16,101 nt of DNA from CAYONP01 sp964405335 (GCA_964405335.1 CAYONP010000116.1:1-16101), one strand, 5' to 3'. Shown: positions 8,601-14,926, counted from the stretch's first letter. The notes: a model not told the origin generated them from the letters alone. A program made the numbers and translations.

Positions 8601-8816
8601 GCCAGCCGGCCGGCCAGCCCGCGCGAGCGGCAAGTCCTGCTCGAGCTGCTCAGCGCGCAGCAGGCCGAGTTCGGCACCGCGCCCGAGCGCGCCGCGGCGC
8701 TGCTCAAGGTCGGCGAGTCGCCCGCCGACGAGACGCTCGACCCGGCCGAGCTGGCCGCCTGGACGACCGTCTGCAACGCGGTGCTCAACCTCGACCTGGT
8801 GGTGACCAACGGGTGA
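5667..8816 (+). CDS. PSCyt1-PSCyt2-LamG-PSD1 exported cytochrome-like protein
   Basis: A 1049-residue protein of the planctomycete DUF1549/DUF1553 group. The start is a GTG with GGAG 7 nt upstream. A signal peptide (hydrophobic WWAAAALLVALAAG) ends near residue 28. PSCyt1 follows, with haem motif CFTCH (45-49) and a likely axial Met95 in KMPPTG. PSCyt2 spans about 140-360 and contains DLTGLPPT, and a second CxxCH, CAQCH (325-329). LamG covers about 424-630 (LEFDGMSHVDLGD, GTIDEVRVYARELTG). PSD1 covers about 730-1000 (RVRVNRLWQQIFGTGLV). The full domain set is present. Its role is not established; proposals include redox-linked breakdown of complex polysaccharides or other polymers, with LamG as a possible sugar-binding part. 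Genes of this type usually neighbour a DUF1501 gene, as here, but in this window three small genes lie between them. It opens the operon; its stop overlaps the next start as GTGA. Confidence 0.93.
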   Translation: MQLVSDACRRAGWWAAAALLVALAAGGQEPVDFSRDIRPILSQKCFTCHGPDAAARAAELRLDEPPAAERKIILPGDPDHSELIRRVTRRGAGKMPPTGDPLSEQQIDLLRRWIEAGGEYRPHWAFVPPVRPAEPWVADGGWARNTIDKFVFQALQQAGLKPQPEDDKARLLRRVTLDLTGLPPTLEELDAFLADDSPDAYEQVVDRLLASPRYGERMALDWLDLARYADTHGYHIDSHRDMWPWRDWVIEAYNRNLPYDQFVTEQLAGDLLPEPALDQLVATGFNRNHPINYEGGAIPEEYLAAYVADRVDTTSTAFLGLTMKCAQCHDHKYDPLSTRDYYRFFAFFNNIEEIGLDGQRGNAMPFIKVPTPEERAKLADYVAKIAALDTAMATRIAETREAQAAWEATALETLQNSPAIAEGLSAHYALNEAITDPVADATGAQPAGSYHGVERRVAGKHRGALEFDGMSHVDLGDVFDFERDQAFSYGGWVKLVGDGPHTLICRMEDARDFRGWDCYISGGNVFAHVIHQWPDNAVRVNTRAKVPAETWTHVFIAYDGSSKAAGVRIYFNGEPQELDPTHDSLSETIHTDVPARLGRRTESAPLRGTIDEVRVYARELTGAEVKQIAAFEGIRPILVVAREQRSEEQAKTVQQFYLLSEDEPYRTMDRERNELVKARDELDGSIVTTMVMNEREELRPTHILERGEYDKPGEQVSPGVPEKLPPLPEGVEANRLGLAKWLTGPDNPLAARVRVNRLWQQIFGTGLVKTVEDFGSQGARPSHPELLDWLAVEYRDSGWDTKALVRLLVCSAAYRQSTRVTPEALAGDPENRLLSRAPRIRLKAEFLRDLALSTSGLLTPTIGGPSVKPYMDPKLWTDVSYGAGFTAQTYEQDHGEKLYRRSMYIFWKRSSPPPMMQTFDAPEREFCVVKRPVTNTPLQALVLWNETGFVEAARKLAERVMHAAPGAEARLDHLFRLCASRPASPRERQVLLELLSAQQAEFGTAPERAAALLKVGESPADETLDPAELAAWTTVCNAVLNLDLVVTNG

Positions 8817-9304
8817 GCCGGACGACGAGCGCCGCGGTGCGGATCGAGCCGGTCTCACCGTACGAGGCCGTCGCCCGCGAGCTGGTCGACGAGCTCGATA
8901 CCTATCTGCGCGGCATCTACCTGGACGAGTGCTGCCACTTCGCCTCGCCGGCCGAGCTGTCGCGGCCGGGGGTGCGGTTCGTCATCGCCACGGTCAAGGG
9001 TCAGCCGGCCGGCTGCGGTGCGGCGCGGGTGCTCGAGGCGTATGGCGAGCTGAAGCGGTTCTTTGTCCGGCCCGACTACCGTGGCCACGGCGTGGCCGAC
9101 GCGCTCATGGACGACCTGGAGGCCTACCTGGCCGCCGCGGGCGTGTCGCTGGTCAAGCTCGAGACGGGCGAGCAGCAGCACGGCGCGCTGCGCTTCTTCG
9201 CCCGGCGTGGGTATCAGCGGTGCGGGGTGTTCGGCCAGTATCTGGACAACGGGGTGAACGTGTTCATGGAGCGGAGGTTGGACGAGCGGGGTCTGGCGCG
9301 GTAG
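8813..9304 (+). CDS. GNAT-family N-acetyltransferase
   Basis: A 163-residue acetyltransferase. The frame is open further upstream, but the GTG at 8813 overlaps the PSD1 stop as GTGA and the GNAT fold begins shortly after it (VRIEPVSPYE). Acetyl-CoA-binding motif A is clear: RPDYRGHGVADALM, with the R-G-x-G-x-A core at residues 90-95. The rest is typical too: LKRFFV before it, LETGEQQHGALRFFARRGY after it, and a final beta strand NVFMERRL. The substrate, small molecule or protein, cannot be read from the sequence. The protein appears cytoplasmic, unlike its upstream neighbour. It resembles general GNATs more than AtaT/TacT toxins, and no DUF1778-type antitoxin lies beside it, so I do not count it as part of a TA system. 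The stop TAG overlaps a -10-like TAGAAT. Confidence 0.88.
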   Translation: MSRTTSAAVRIEPVSPYEAVARELVDELDTYLRGIYLDECCHFASPAELSRPGVRFVIATVKGQPAGCGAARVLEAYGELKRFFVRPDYRGHGVADALMDDLEAYLAAAGVSLVKLETGEQQHGALRFFARRGYQRCGVFGQYLDNGVNVFMERRLDERGLAR

Positions 9305-9307
9305 AAT
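9278..9307 (+). promoter_or_regulatory. Possible internal promoter of mazEF, giving a near-leaderless mRNA
   Basis: TAGAAT (9302-9307, 5 of 6 matching TATAAT) shares its first bases with the GNAT stop codon. TTGGAC lies 18 bp upstream (9278-9283), a weak -35. A start 7-8 nt after the -10 would fall at or just before the mazE ATG at 9316. No ribosome-binding site precedes that ATG, which suits leaderless translation. Sequence-only evidence. Confidence 0.4.
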
Positions 9308-9315
9308 CGTCGCGG

Positions 9316-9558
9316 ATGAGCACGATGGCGAGTCAGTTCGTGATGGTCGGCGCCGACGGCACGGTGACCGTGCCGGCCGAGTGCGTTGAGAGGCTCGGTC
9401 TGGCGCCTGGCGCACCGGTCAAAGTGATCACCACGCCGGCTGGCGCGGTGGTGCTCTGCAACGCGTCGGAGGAGGCCCTCCAAGAGGAACTCGCTCTCTG
9501 GCGTGAGGCAGGACTCCAGGCCCTGCGGACTTTCGCTTGGGACGTGGAGGGACTTTGA
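9316..9558 (+). CDS. mazE: MazE-like antitoxin with AbrB-type domain
   Basis: An 80-residue protein with a swapped-hairpin AbrB/MazE DNA-binding segment at about residues 7-48: DGTVTVPAE, then LGLAPGAPVKVITT and GAVVL. The C-terminal half (about 50-80) is acidic and helical, ending AWDVEGL. Such tails usually wrap the MazF toxin and block its RNA-binding surface. MazE normally also represses its own promoter together with MazF, which fits the possible promoter just before it. The frame is open much further upstream, but that part overlaps the GNAT gene and has no family similarity; ATG 9316 gives the usual antitoxin length. An ATG at 9325 is an alternative. It lies 11 nt after the GNAT gene and overlaps mazF by 4 nt. 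Confidence 0.85.
   Translation: MSTMASQFVMVGADGTVTVPAECVERLGLAPGAPVKVITTPAGAVVLCNASEEALQEELALWREAGLQALRTFAWDVEGL
9546..9550 (+). promoter_or_regulatory. Ribosome-binding site deciding the mazF start
   Basis: GGAGG lies 4 nt before the TTG at 9555. Together with the TTGA overlap with the mazE stop, it favours this TTG over the in-frame TTG at 9537, which lies upstream of the GGAGG. Confidence 0.6.
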
Positions 9559-9920
9559 GCCGCGGCGACGTGGTCTGGCTTGAGCTAGCCGGCGGCCGTG
9601 GCCACGCGCAGGCGGGTCGACGTCCGGCGGTAGTGGTCCAGTCCGACTTGGTCACTGAGGTCGTGCCGACACTGGTTGTGGTGCCGCTGACCAGCAACTT
9701 GGAGGCACTACGCTATCCATCGACCATGGTCATTGCGGCCACCAGCCTGAACGGCCGCAAGCGCGACTCGGTGGCCCTGACGTTCCAGCTCACGACGGTC
9801 GACCGAGCGGTCGTAACCGAGACCGTCGGCACCGTCTCGCCTGAGGTCATGGCCGGTCTCTGCCAAGCCATCAGTGAGCTGGTCAGCGGTGTCGAACCGA
9901 CGGACGAGTCCGTCGCATAA
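9555..9920 (+). CDS. mazF: MazF/PemK-family toxin (mRNA interferase)
   Basis: A 121-residue protein matching the PemK/MazF family along its whole length. It begins RGDVVWLEL, continues GRRPAVVVQSD (Arg22/Arg23-Pro24) and PTLVVVPLTSN (Thr46), then RDSVALTFQLTTVDR (Ser72, Gln78) and VTETVGTVSPEVM. MazF toxins are sequence-specific endoribonucleases that cut single-stranded RNA and slow growth unless bound by MazE. The SH3-like barrel strands and the conserved Arg, Thr and Ser positions appear intact, so the toxin is probably active; its cleavage site cannot be predicted. The TTG start overlaps the mazE stop (TTGA), a coupling that would keep the toxin below the antitoxin. The gene ends 19 nt before the DUF1501 start. 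Codon third positions look less GC-biased than in the flanking large genes. Confidence 0.9.
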   Translation: MSRGDVVWLELAGGRGHAQAGRRPAVVVQSDLVTEVVPTLVVVPLTSNLEALRYPSTMVIAATSLNGRKRDSVALTFQLTTVDRAVVTETVGTVSPEVMAGLCQAISELVSGVEPTDESVA

Positions 9921-9939
9921 TGATCGATCGGAGCGCCTG

Positions 9940-11397
9940 ATGGACCCGCGCGAAGAAAACCAGCTCATCCTGACCCGCCGGCAACTGCTCCGCGGCGCCG
10001 TCGGCGCCGCCGCGCTGGGCTCGCTGCTCAATCCCGAGCTGTTCGCCGCCGAGGCGGCCGACGGTACGTTGCAGAGCTTCGGCGCGCTCGATCAGCTCCA
10101 CCACCGGCCGGCGGCCAAGCGGGTGATCTACCTGTTTCAATCGGGCGGGCCGAGCCACATCGACATCTTCGACCACAAGCCGAAGCTGCGCGAGCACCAC
10201 GGCGAGGAGCTGCCCGGCTCGATCCGCATGGGCCAGCGGATCACCGGCATGACCAGCGGGCAGTCGAGCTTCCCCTGCGTGGCGCCGATGTTCGAGTGGG
10301 CGCAGCACGGCCAGGCAGGCATCTGGCTCAGCGAGCTGGTCCCCGGCATCGCGGGCATCGCCGACGACATCTGCGTCATCCGCTCGATGCACACCGAGGC
10401 GATCAACCACGATCCGGCGATCACCTACATCCAGACCGGCTCGCAGCAGCCGGGCCGGCCGGCCAACGGCGCCTGGCTGAGTTACGGCATCGGCAGCGAG
10501 AACCACGACCTGCCGGCCTACATCGTGCTGATCAGCCGCGGCAGCTCGAAGCGCGACGCGCAGCCGCTGTTCAGCCGGTTGTGGGGGCCGGGCTTTCTCC
10601 CCTCGGGCCACCAGGGGGTCAAGTTCCGCTCGCAGGGCGAGCCGGTGCTCTACCTGAGCAACCCCGACGGGATCAGCGACGCGATGCGCCGGCGCATGCT
10701 CGACAGCGTCAACGCGCTCAACCAGGAGGCGGCCGCCGAGCTGGGCGATCCGGAGATCCAGACTCGGATCGAGCAGTATGAGATGGCCTATCGGATGCAG
10801 ACCTCCGTGCCGGGCTTGCTCGACCTGTCGGACGAGCCGGAGAGCACCTTCGAGTTGTATGGCGAGGAGGCCCGCAAGCCGGGCAGCTATGCGGCCAACT
10901 GCCTGCTGGCCCGCCGCCTGTCCGAGCGCGGCGTGCGGTTTGTGCAGTTGTTCCACCGCGGGTGGGACCAGCACTTCAACCTGCCCAGCGACATCCGCCT
11001 GATGTGCGGCGACACCGACCGCGCCTCGGCGGCGCTGGTGACCGACCTGAAGCAGCGCGGGCTGCTCGACGAGACGCTGGTCGTCTGGGGCGGCGAGTTC
11101 GGACGCACGGTCTATAGCCAGGGCGCGCTGACCATGGACAACTATGGTCGCGACCACCACGGCCGGTGCTTCAGCCTGTGGATGGCCGGCGGCGGCATCA
11201 AGGCCGGCCACGTCCACGGCGAGACCGACGACTACTGCTACAACATCGTCCGCGACCCGGTCCACATCCACGACCTGAACGCGACCATCCTGCACTGCCT
11301 GGGCATCGACCACGAGCGGCTGACGTTCCAGTACCAAGGGCGCAACCACCGCCTGACCGACATCGCCGGCCGGGTGGTGCAGGAGGTCCTGGCGTGA
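9940..11397 (+). CDS. DUF1501 protein with Tat signal
   Basis: A 485-residue member of the DUF1501 family, related in fold to sulfatases and alkaline phosphatases. ATG 9940 is chosen because GGAG (9930-9933) lies 6 nt upstream and a twin-arginine signal follows: LTRRQLLRGAVGAAALGSLL (Arg13-Arg14), ending near FAAEA. The longer frame would overlap mazF. Family motifs are present: SGGPSHIDIFDHKP, HTEAINHDPAITYIQTGS, WGGEFGRTV and YGRDHHGRCFSLWMAGGG. Their His and Asp residues are candidate metal ligands by analogy with the alkaline phosphatase superfamily. The protein should be exported folded, perhaps with bound metal. DUF1501 genes typically pair with PSD1 genes as here; the joint function is unknown but hydrolysis of sulfated or phosphorylated polymers is often proposed. 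The stop overlaps the mntA start (GTGA). Confidence 0.92.
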   Translation: MDPREENQLILTRRQLLRGAVGAAALGSLLNPELFAAEAADGTLQSFGALDQLHHRPAAKRVIYLFQSGGPSHIDIFDHKPKLREHHGEELPGSIRMGQRITGMTSGQSSFPCVAPMFEWAQHGQAGIWLSELVPGIAGIADDICVIRSMHTEAINHDPAITYIQTGSQQPGRPANGAWLSYGIGSENHDLPAYIVLISRGSSKRDAQPLFSRLWGPGFLPSGHQGVKFRSQGEPVLYLSNPDGISDAMRRRMLDSVNALNQEAAAELGDPEIQTRIEQYEMAYRMQTSVPGLLDLSDEPESTFELYGEEARKPGSYAANCLLARRLSERGVRFVQLFHRGWDQHFNLPSDIRLMCGDTDRASAALVTDLKQRGLLDETLVVWGGEFGRTVYSQGALTMDNYGRDHHGRCFSLWMAGGGIKAGHVHGETDDYCYNIVRDPVHIHDLNATILHCLGIDHERLTFQYQGRNHRLTDIAGRVVQEVLA

Positions 11398-11717
11398 CCG
11401 TCGAGCACGTTCGCGCGGTGTTGGCCGAGCATCGCGACGAGCTGGATGCGATGGGCGTGGCATCGCTCGAGCTATTCGGCTCGGTGGCGCGGGGCGAGGG
11501 GCGGCCGGACAGCGACCTGGATTTCCTGGTCACCCTGAGCCGAGCCATGGGCCTGTTCGAGTTCGCCGGGATCGAACGACAGCTCGCCGACTGGTTCGGC
11601 TGCGAGGTCGACCTCGGCACCGCGAGAGGACTCCGGCCGTACTTGCGCGAACGCGTGCTAGCCGAGGCGGTCCATGCGTACGGCCGATTGGCGCCTGCGG
11701 GCGCTGGACATTCTTGA
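11394..11717 (+). CDS. mntA: MntA-type nucleotidyltransferase antitoxin
   Basis: A 107-residue minimal nucleotidyltransferase. It starts at GTG 11394, which overlaps the DUF1501 stop as GTGA and has AGGAGG (11380-11385) 8 nt upstream. The defining GSx10DxD motif is exact: Gly29-Ser30, ten residues (VARGEGRPDS), then Asp41-Leu-Asp43. A third acidic residue, Asp73 in CEVDLGT, completes the likely metal-binding set. In characterised MntA-HepT pairs, MntA adds AMP units to a tyrosine of the HepT toxin and so silences it; these residues suggest the same chemistry here. Its reading frame overlaps hepT by 44 nt, so the two are almost surely made together. The C-terminus after about residue 95 is probably poorly conserved. 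Confidence 0.9.
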   Translation: MTVEHVRAVLAEHRDELDAMGVASLELFGSVARGEGRPDSDLDFLVTLSRAMGLFEFAGIERQLADWFGCEVDLGTARGLRPYLRERVLAEAVHAYGRLAPAGAGHS

Positions 11718-12030
11718 ACGGATCGAGCGCATTCGCACCCACGTCGAGGGGCACTCGCGAGGTGACCTGGCGACAACTCCCATGCTCGTCGACGCGCTTG
11801 AACGTAACCTGGAGGTGATCGGCGAAGCCGTCCGGTACATCCCCGAGACACGGCTCACGGGCCGGCCCGAAGTCCTCTGGGCAGACGTGCGGCGGATGCG
11901 CAACACATTGGCGCACCACTACTGGGCGGTCGACCATGACATTCTGTGGGACACCGCCACCGGCGACATGGATGCGCTCGAGGCGGCCATGCTCGCCATC
12001 CTCGAAGCCGAGCCAGAGGAGCCCGAGTGA
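11674..12030 (+). CDS. hepT: HepT-type HEPN toxin (putative RNase)
   Basis: A 118-residue all-helical HEPN protein. The ATG is preceded by GAGG at a 6-nt spacing. The catalytic and regulatory signature Rx4HxY is intact: Arg76-NTLA-His81-His-Tyr83, within RMRNTLAHHYWAVD. In this family Arg and His belong to the RNase site formed between two HEPN subunits, and the Tyr is the residue AMPylated by MntA. Conserved helix LVDALERNLEVIGEAV (38-53) is also typical. All key residues are present, so the pair with mntA looks functional. The 44-nt overlap with mntA and the 4-nt overlap (GTGA) with the next gene embed it in the operon. It is the second toxin gene flanking the DUF1501 gene. Confidence 0.92.
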   Translation: MRTADWRLRALDILERIERIRTHVEGHSRGDLATTPMLVDALERNLEVIGEAVRYIPETRLTGRPEVLWADVRRMRNTLAHHYWAVDHDILWDTATGDMDALEAAMLAILEAEPEEPE

Positions 12031-12866
12031 TCACCGCGGTCGCGCTGCTGGCCGGCTCGCTCGCCGTCACCCCTCCACCCATGCCCCGCCGCGAGGTGGC
12101 CCAGCCGGCTGAGCCGCCGCCCGGCCGAATCGTCGCACTCGGCGAGCGCGAGGGGCAGTACACGCTCTACCTGCCCGAGGGCTTCGTCGCCGGCGAGACC
12201 TTTGGGCTGACCATCCACTTCCACACCGTCGCCTGGTTCGCCATCGCCGAGCATCGGCGCCGCGGGCTGGCCGAACCGCTGCTCGTCGTCGTGCTCGGCT
12301 CGCTCTCCGGCCCCTATGCCGAGCCGTTCCGCGACCCCGGCCATTTCGGCCGGCTGCTCGAACGCGTCGGCGAGACCGTCGGCGGGCGCGTTGGGTGGGT
12401 CTCGATCTCGAGCTTCAGCGCCGGCTATGGCGCGGTGCGGGAGATCCTGAAGTCGGCCGAGTACACCGCGCTGATCGACCGCCTGGTGCTCTGCGATTCG
12501 CTCTACGCCGGCTTCGCGCCCGACTCGACCGCGGCCAATCCTGAGCACCTGGCCCCGTTCGTCGCGTTCTGCCTGGCCGCCGCGCGGGGCGAGAAGAGCT
12601 TCTGCCTGACCTACTCGCGGGTGCCGACCGAGACCTACGCCAACACCGCCGCCTGCGCCGCCGGGCTGGCCGCGGCGGTGGGCGCGGCCATCGAGCCGGT
12701 CGAGCGCGGCGCGCTGCCGGCCACGCTCGATCCCGACTTTCCACTGCTCGAGCGCGCCGACCGCGGCCGGTTCCACCTCTGGGGCTACGCCGGCGACGAC
12801 GCGCCGGCGCACCTCACCCACATCAGGCACCTGGCCGACGTCTGGCTGGCGTTGGACAACGGCTGA
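12027..12866 (+). CDS. Exported alpha/beta hydrolase-like protein
   Basis: A 279-residue protein starting at GTG 12027, which overlaps the hepT stop (GTGA) and has AGAGGAG 5 nt upstream. A short hydrophobic start (AVALLAGSLAV) followed by a proline-rich stretch suggests export, though the segment has no leading positive charge. The fold looks like an alpha/beta hydrolase: LTIHFHTVAW could form the oxyanion region (about 61-70), SISSFSAGYG holds a nucleophile elbow with Ser131 in S-x-S-x-G (first Gly replaced by Ser), LVLCDSLYAG is a later strand, and GDDAPAHLTH near 256-265 could supply the His. The substrate is unknown; esterase is a guess. It is the last gene of the plus-strand unit, and its stop directly abuts the stop of the convergent S9 gene. 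It is likely an original operon member left downstream of the mntA-hepT insertion. Confidence 0.78.
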   Translation: MITAVALLAGSLAVTPPPMPRREVAQPAEPPPGRIVALGEREGQYTLYLPEGFVAGETFGLTIHFHTVAWFAIAEHRRRGLAEPLLVVVLGSLSGPYAEPFRDPGHFGRLLERVGETVGGRVGWVSISSFSAGYGAVREILKSAEYTALIDRLVLCDSLYAGFAPDSTAANPEHLAPFVAFCLAAARGEKSFCLTYSRVPTETYANTAACAAGLAAAVGAAIEPVERGALPATLDPDFPLLERADRGRFHLWGYAGDDAPAHLTHIRHLADVWLALDNG

Positions 12867-14915
12867 TCAGCCGCCGAGCGCCGCCGCCAGGCCGGGCACC
12901 TGATCGGCGCCCTCGAGCACCTGCAGGCTCGAGTCGGTGAAGGCATCACCAATCGGCTCGAACGCGCCGCCGAGGTGCTCGGCCAGGAACGCCTCCATGA
13001 CCGCGAAGAAGCTGAGCCGGTTCTGCGGGCGCTCCCAGCCGTGGCCCTCGTCGGGATAGAGCACGTAGGTGACCGGGATGCCGTTGGCCCGCATCGCCTC
13101 GACCACCTGGTCCGACTCGGCCTTCTTCACCCGCGGGTCGTTCGCGCCCTGCGAGATGAGCAGCGGCCGGGCAATCCGGTCGGCGCGCGTGAGCGGCGAG
13201 CGCTCGGTGAGCAGGGCGCGGCCCTCCTCGGTGGTGCTGTCGCCGATGCGGGTGTGCATCAGGTCGAGCATCGGCTTCCAGTACGGCGGGATCGACTCGA
13301 TGAAGGTGATCAGGTTGCTCGGGCCGACGATATCGACGCCGCAGGCGAACACCTCGGGGCTGAAGGTCATGCCGACCAGCGTCTCGTACCCGCCATAGCT
13401 GCCGCCGGTGATGGCCACCTTGGCCGGGTCGGCGATGCGCTGATCGATTGCCCACTGCACCGAATCGAGCACGTCATCGTGCATCTTGCCGCCCCACTCG
13501 AGGTTCGAGGCGACCAGAAACTCCTTGCCGAACCCGGTCGAGCCGCGGTAGTTCATCGACAGCACGGCGTAGCCGCGGTTGGCCAGCCACTGGTGGATCG
13601 GGTTGTAGCCCCATTCGTCGCGCGACCAGGGCCCGCCGTGCACCCACAGCACCAGCGGCAGCGGCCGGTCGGGCACGCCGTCGCCGTCGGCGTCACTGCC
13701 CAGCGGCAGGGTCAGGTAGCTGACCATCTCGAGCCCATCGCGGGTCGGGATGACCGGGCAGTGCATCGGCGCCAGGGCCACCTGCTCGAGCGCGGTGCGG
13801 TTGGTGAACAGGAAGGTCAACTCGCCCCGCCCGCCGGCGGTGGCCCGTCGCCCACGCGAGCCGACGCGGCGCGTGGCGGCGCCGTCGCCGCGCCGGTAGA
13901 GGAAGTAACGCACCGGGCCGTCGTCCTGCGAGTCGGCGACAATCCAGGTCCGGTCGTCGAGCGTCCGGCTGGTCACCTCGACCTCGCCGTCGCAGTGGCG
14001 GGCGAGGAAGGCCAGATCGTCGGCCACGGCCGGGTCGATGGCCCGCCACTCAGTCCGCGCATAGGTCGAGGCCCAGGCCTGGACGGTGTTCTCGGTGGGA
14101 TGGAGCATGACGCCCGAGACATCGGCTCGTGGGTCTTCGGCTATCTGGGTGGTCTCGCCGGTGTCGATGTCCATCAGCATCAGCGCGGCGGTGTTGCGGC
14201 CCCGGCTCTCCAGCAGATAGGCCGCGTCGCCGGCCTGGTTGAAGCCGATCAGGTTGGTGGTCATCGAGTCCTCTTGCGGGACCACCTGCCACGGCTCCCA
14301 CCCGCCGGCGTCGGTCGGCTTGAGTAGCGCCATGCCACCGTCGGGCGTCGGCTGCACGGCAAAGCGGAGGTTCAGGTCGTCGTCGAGCCCCCAGCCGACG
14401 AAACCTGGATTCTCGGCCAGCAGCTCACGCTCACCGCTGGCCAGGTCGAGGCGATAGAGGTCGTGAAGCTGCGGGTTGCGGTCGTTCAGGCCGACGATCA
14501 CCGTGCCAGGATGCCGGTGGCTGGTGCCGACCACCATCGCCCGCACGCCGTCGATGGCGGTCAGGTCCTTGACCTCGCCGCTGCGGATGTCGACGCGATA
14601 GACGTGGAAGTTTTCCTCGCCGGCGGTGTCCTGCATGTAGAGCAGGTGGCGGCCGTCATAGGTCCAGAAGTACTGGCTGATGCCCCGGCCGGTGTCGCGG
14701 GTCAGCGGCCGCGCGGCGGCGAGGTCGCCGGTCGGCGCGATCCAGACGTTGAGCACGCCGTCAAGCGGGCCGAGGAAGCTGAGCCACTCGCCGTCGGGGC
14801 TCAAGCGCGCCGCGGCGCGGTCGGGATTGCCGAACAGCAGCTCACGCGGGATCAGGCCGGCCTGCCCCGCCGTCACCGCGGCCAGGGCCAGCGAACCGAG
14901 CATCGCAACAGTCAT
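12867..14915 (-). CDS. Exported S9-family serine peptidase (prolyl-oligopeptidase type)
   Basis: A 682-residue protein. ATG 14915 is chosen over the GTG at 14939 because GGAG lies 7 nt upstream and the signal peptide MTVAMLGSLALAAVTAGQA begins directly there. Residues about 25-390 form the beta-propeller (SPDGEWLSFLG, WTYDGRHLLYMQD). The peptidase domain follows VSYLTLPLGSDADGDGVPD: LVLWVHGGPW, then the nucleophile Ser506 in GGSYGGYE, Asp593 in GANDPRV and His625 in DEGHGW. The catalytic triad is complete. Such enzymes release acylated or penultimate-proline residues from short peptides; this one would act outside the cytoplasm. Residues about 343-366 form an arginine/glycine-rich stretch not expected from the family. 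It is a single-gene unit converging on the hydrolase gene with no spacer. Confidence 0.92.
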   Translation of the reverse strand: MTVAMLGSLALAAVTAGQAGLIPRELLFGNPDRAAARLSPDGEWLSFLGPLDGVLNVWIAPTGDLAAARPLTRDTGRGISQYFWTYDGRHLLYMQDTAGEENFHVYRVDIRSGEVKDLTAIDGVRAMVVGTSHRHPGTVIVGLNDRNPQLHDLYRLDLASGERELLAENPGFVGWGLDDDLNLRFAVQPTPDGGMALLKPTDAGGWEPWQVVPQEDSMTTNLIGFNQAGDAAYLLESRGRNTAALMLMDIDTGETTQIAEDPRADVSGVMLHPTENTVQAWASTYARTEWRAIDPAVADDLAFLARHCDGEVEVTSRTLDDRTWIVADSQDDGPVRYFLYRRGDGAATRRVGSRGRRATAGGRGELTFLFTNRTALEQVALAPMHCPVIPTRDGLEMVSYLTLPLGSDADGDGVPDRPLPLVLWVHGGPWSRDEWGYNPIHQWLANRGYAVLSMNYRGSTGFGKEFLVASNLEWGGKMHDDVLDSVQWAIDQRIADPAKVAITGGSYGGYETLVGMTFSPEVFACGVDIVGPSNLITFIESIPPYWKPMLDLMHTRIGDSTTEEGRALLTERSPLTRADRIARPLLISQGANDPRVKKAESDQVVEAMRANGIPVTYVLYPDEGHGWERPQNRLSFFAVMEAFLAEHLGGAFEPIGDAFTDSSLQVLEGADQVPGLAAALGG

Positions 14916-14926
14916 GTCACCTCTCC
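14916..14926 (-). promoter_or_regulatory. Ribosome-binding site deciding the S9 peptidase start
   Basis: On the minus strand GGAGAGGTGAC directly precedes the ATG at 14915; its GGAG is 7 nt away. This supports ATG 14915 over the upstream GTG at 14939. The 123-nt spacer up to 15038 shows no convincing promoter or terminator. Confidence 0.65.

Noticed and set aside
8929..9315. Upstream extension of mazE inside the GNAT gene
   Set aside because: The extra residues overlap the GNAT gene and have no antitoxin similarity; MazE proteins are about 80 residues.
8813..9558. GNAT plus mazE as a GNAT-type TA pair
   Set aside because: Known GNAT toxins pair with ribbon-helix-helix (DUF1778-like) antitoxins, whereas this neighbour is AbrB-type and overlaps mazF instead.
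9883..11463. Long antisense open frame (526 codons) opposite DUF1501
   Set aside because: DUF1501 and Tat motifs are on the plus strand; the antisense frame has biased composition only.
12975..14327. Plus-strand open frame (450 codons) opposite the S9 gene
   Set aside because: The S9 catalytic triad and propeller are on the minus strand; this frame has no ribosome-binding site or family similarity.
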